From contig NC_079883.1 of NCBI RefSeq assembly GCF_029227915.1, positions 17,362,001 to 17,426,000 on the forward strand: a stretch of DNA of 64,000 nucleotides, written 5' to 3'. A model generated the notes under the pieces. The model was not told the DNA's origin. It searched no databases and was given only the letters and a program-made list of their open reading frames with translations. Of this stretch, positions 62,044 through 64,000 are shown one piece after another. The stretch comes from Hydractinia symbiolongicarpus. Taxonomy: Eukaryota; Cnidaria; Hydrozoa; Anthoathecata; Hydractiniidae. Within the stretch, counting starts at the first letter, position 1. Each line of letters starts with the position of its first letter. The translations under genes and the position numbers were made by a program.

Positions 62044-64000
62044 TATTACAGACCTTAGGTGCCTGTACATGTGTTTGACGGTGTTGTGAAGCCGTGGCGA
62101 TATGGAAAACAACTTGGGACGTCGTAGTCCTTTGAGAGTGGAGGGATTAGACCGATCGTAACTCGCGCAGGCACGTGGAACAGCGCAATTTGTGTGTACG
62201 GCCTTTATTAAGCTGCAAAATGTCATATTACAGCCTTTGGAGGCCTGTACACGTGGTTGACGGTGTTATAAAGCTGTGGCGCAATGGAAAACGACTTGGG
62301 ACGTCGTAGTCCATTGAGAGTGGAAGGATAGGACCAATGATAACCAGCGCAGGCACGTGCAACCACGTGATATACGTGTAAGGCCTTTACTAGGGTACAA
62401 GAGGCTATATTACAGACCTTAGGGGCCTGTACCAGTAATTGACGGCGTTATAACGCCATGACACCATAGTAAAAAACTTGGAACTTTGTAGTCCATTGAG
62501 AGTGGAAGGATTTGACCAATAGTAACTTGCGCAGGCACGTGGAACAACGCGAATTGGGTGTACGGCCTTTATTAGGCTGCAAAAGGTCATATTACAGCCT
62601 TTAGAGACCTGTACACGTAGTTGACGGTGTTATAAAGCTGTGGCGCAATTGCAAACAACTTGGGACATCGCAGTCCATTGAGAGTGGAAGGATAGGACCA
62701 ATGATAACCAGCGCAGGCACGTGCAACCACGTGATATACGTGTAAGGCCTTTACTAGGGTACAAGAGGCTATATTACAGACCTTAGGGGTCTGTACACGT
62801 GACCGACGCTGTCATAAAGCCATGGCGCAATGGAAAACCACTTGGGACGTCGTAGTCCATTGAGAGTGGAAGGATTAGACCATTGGTAACCTGCGCAGGC
62901 ACGTGGAACTACGTGATTTATGTATACGGACTTTAATTGGCCGCAAAAGGCCATATTACAGCCTTTAAGGGCCAGTACACGTGTTTGACGGTGTTGTAAA
63001 GCCGTGGCGATATGGAAAACAACTTGGGACGTCGTAGTCCTTTGAGAGTGGAAGGATAAGACCAATGATAACCTGCGCAGGCACGTGCAACCACGTGATA
63101 TACGTGTAAGGCCTTTATTAGGGTGCAAGAGGCTATATTACAGACCTTAGGGGCCTGTCCACGTGACTGACGCTGTTATAAAGCCATGGCGCAATGGAAA
63201 ACCACTTGGGACATCGTAGTCCATTGAGAGTGGAAGGATAGGACCAATGATAACCAGCGCAGGCACGTGCAACCACGTGATATACGTGTAAGGCCTTTAC
63301 TAGGGTACAAGAGGCTATATTACAGACCTTAGGGGCCTGTACACGTGACCGACGCTGTTATAAAGCCATGGCGCAATGGAAAACCACTTGGGACGTCGTA
63401 GTCCATTGAGAGTGGAAGGATTAGACCATTGGTAACCTGCGCAGGCACGTGGAACAACGTGATTTATGTATACGGACTTTAATTGGCCGCAAAAGGCCAT
63501 ATTACAGCCTTTAAGGGCCAGTACACGTGTTTGACGGTGTTGTAAAGCCGTGGCGATATGGAAAACAACTTGGGACATCGTAGTCCTTTGAGAGTGGAAG
63601 GATAAGAACAATGATAACCTGCGCAGGCACGTGCAACCACGTGATATACGTGTAAGGCCTTTATTAGAGTGCAAGAGGCTATATTACAGACCTTAGGGGC
63701 CTGTCCACGTGACTGACGCTGTTATAAAGCCATGGCGCAATGGAAAACCACTTGGGACGTCGTAGTCTATTGAGAGTGGAAGGATTAGACCGATCGTAAC
63801 TCGCCCATGCACGTGGAACAACGTGATTTATGTATACGGACTTTAATTGGCCGCAAAAGGCCATATTACAGCCTTTAGAGACCTGTACACGTGGTTGACG
63901 GTGTTATAAAGCTGTGGCGCAATTGCAAACAACTTGGGACGTCGTAGTCCATTGTGAGTACATGGACTAGTCCGATCATAACTTGCGCAGGCAAGTGGAT
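62044..64000 (+). repeat. Right-edge part of copy B
   Basis: Starts at 62044, 62226, 62408, 62590, 62772, 62954, 63136, 63318, 63500, 63682 and 63864, matching 13891-15847 at offset 48153. The last monomer, 63864 onward, is an ACTAGT monomer cut off by the window edge. Confidence 0.9.

Larger units (their letters stand above)
1..64000. repeat. 182-bp tandem satellite array (whole window)
   Basis: The TATTACAG box recurs at 145, 328, 510, 692, 874, 1056, 1238 and so on to 63864, nearly always 182 bp apart, always in the same orientation. Each monomer then carries, in order, a GTACACGTG segment, GTTATAAAGC or a variant, AACTTGGGACGTCGTAGTCC, GAGAGTGGAAGGAT, CCTGCGCAGGCACGTG and a terminal GGCCTTTATTAGG or GACTTTAATTGG stretch. 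No inversion, transposon or unique spacer interrupts it. Two monomer families alternate, so the simplest higher-order unit is a 364-bp dimer. Such arrays are typical of centromeric or pericentromeric heterochromatin in eukaryotes; that location is inference. The family is not one I recognise by name. Confidence 0.98.
48814..64000 (+). repeat. Large segmental duplication, copy B
   Basis: Second copy of positions 1-15847. Relative to copy A it lacks a 364-bp dimer near 50600, nets 728 bp less around 52960-53690, has 796 bp extra at 57010-57805 and lacks a 364-bp dimer near 61168. All these differences are whole numbers of monomers. This suggests a repeating unit of about 48 kb, or a recent large duplication. 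An assembly that joined two haplotypes end to end could give the same picture. Confidence 0.93.

Noticed and set aside
1-64000. CRISPR array
   Set aside because: Repeats are 182 bp and directly abutting, with no short constant repeat and variable spacers.
48814-64000. Exact artificial duplication by assembly error
   Set aside because: The copies differ by substitutions and by several whole-monomer indels, so it is not a verbatim repeat of the same reads. Haplotype joining remains possible and is noted under findings.

Overview
The window is one uninterrupted array of tandemly repeated satellite DNA. The basic unit is 182 bp, about 350 monomers follow one another head to tail in one orientation, and nothing else is present. 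I found no gene, RNA gene, transposon or unique sequence. All open frames are by-products of the repeat: 182 is not a multiple of 3, so the frame shifts with each monomer, and the frames end at the same in-repeat stops. Tens of kilobases of pure satellite with multi-monomer higher-order repeats (HORs) point to eukaryotic nuclear heterochromatin, most plausibly a centromeric or pericentromeric block. I do not recognise the monomer and cannot name the species.

Monomer starts are counted here from the TATTACAG box (or a variant). Two families alternate, making a 364-bp dimer. 'GCAAC' monomers carry GCACGTGCAACCACGTG and end in GTACAAGAGGC. 'GGAAC' monomers carry GCACGTGGAACAACGTG and end in GCAAAAGGC/TC. 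Length variants are 181 and 183 bp (single-base indels), 176 bp (6-bp loss in the start box), 153 bp (29 bp lost), 149 bp (a further 27-bp loss) and 74 bp. A distinct 'ACTAGT' monomer, carrying GGACTAGTCC, breaks the alternation and is followed by a 176-bp monomer at every copy I located.

Layout: 1-6.9 kb is a 16-monomer HOR (2913 bp), with a second copy expanded by an internal 6-mer duplication. 6.9-15 kb holds composite blocks of 2407, 693, 1058 and 2698 bp built from short-monomer modules. 15-31 kb holds HORs of about 2.36-2.72 kb, a clean tandem 10-mer of 1780 bp, an 8-mer of 1450 bp and a 1753-bp relative of the 10-mer. 31-34 kb has a 1087-bp tandem 6-mer. 34-39.7 kb is irregular. 39.7-46.6 kb has overlapping HORs of 2368 and 1815 bp. 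46.6-48.8 kb is irregular again. From 48,814 to the right edge the array repeats positions 1-15,847 almost base for base.

That last repeat is the main large-scale observation: two copies of a segment of at least 15 kb, about 48 kb apart. They differ by sparse substitutions and by gains or losses of whole monomers (364, 728, 796 and 364 bp), as unequal exchange would produce. At fine scale the monomer is rich in short perfect palindromes (CCTGCGCAGG, GCACGTGC, GCAATTGC, GGCGTTATAACGCC, GGACTAGTCC) and has ACGTG cores spaced about one helical turn apart. I saw no CENP-B box. I saw no gene-encoded novel system; the points of interest are the HOR architecture and the dyad-rich monomer.
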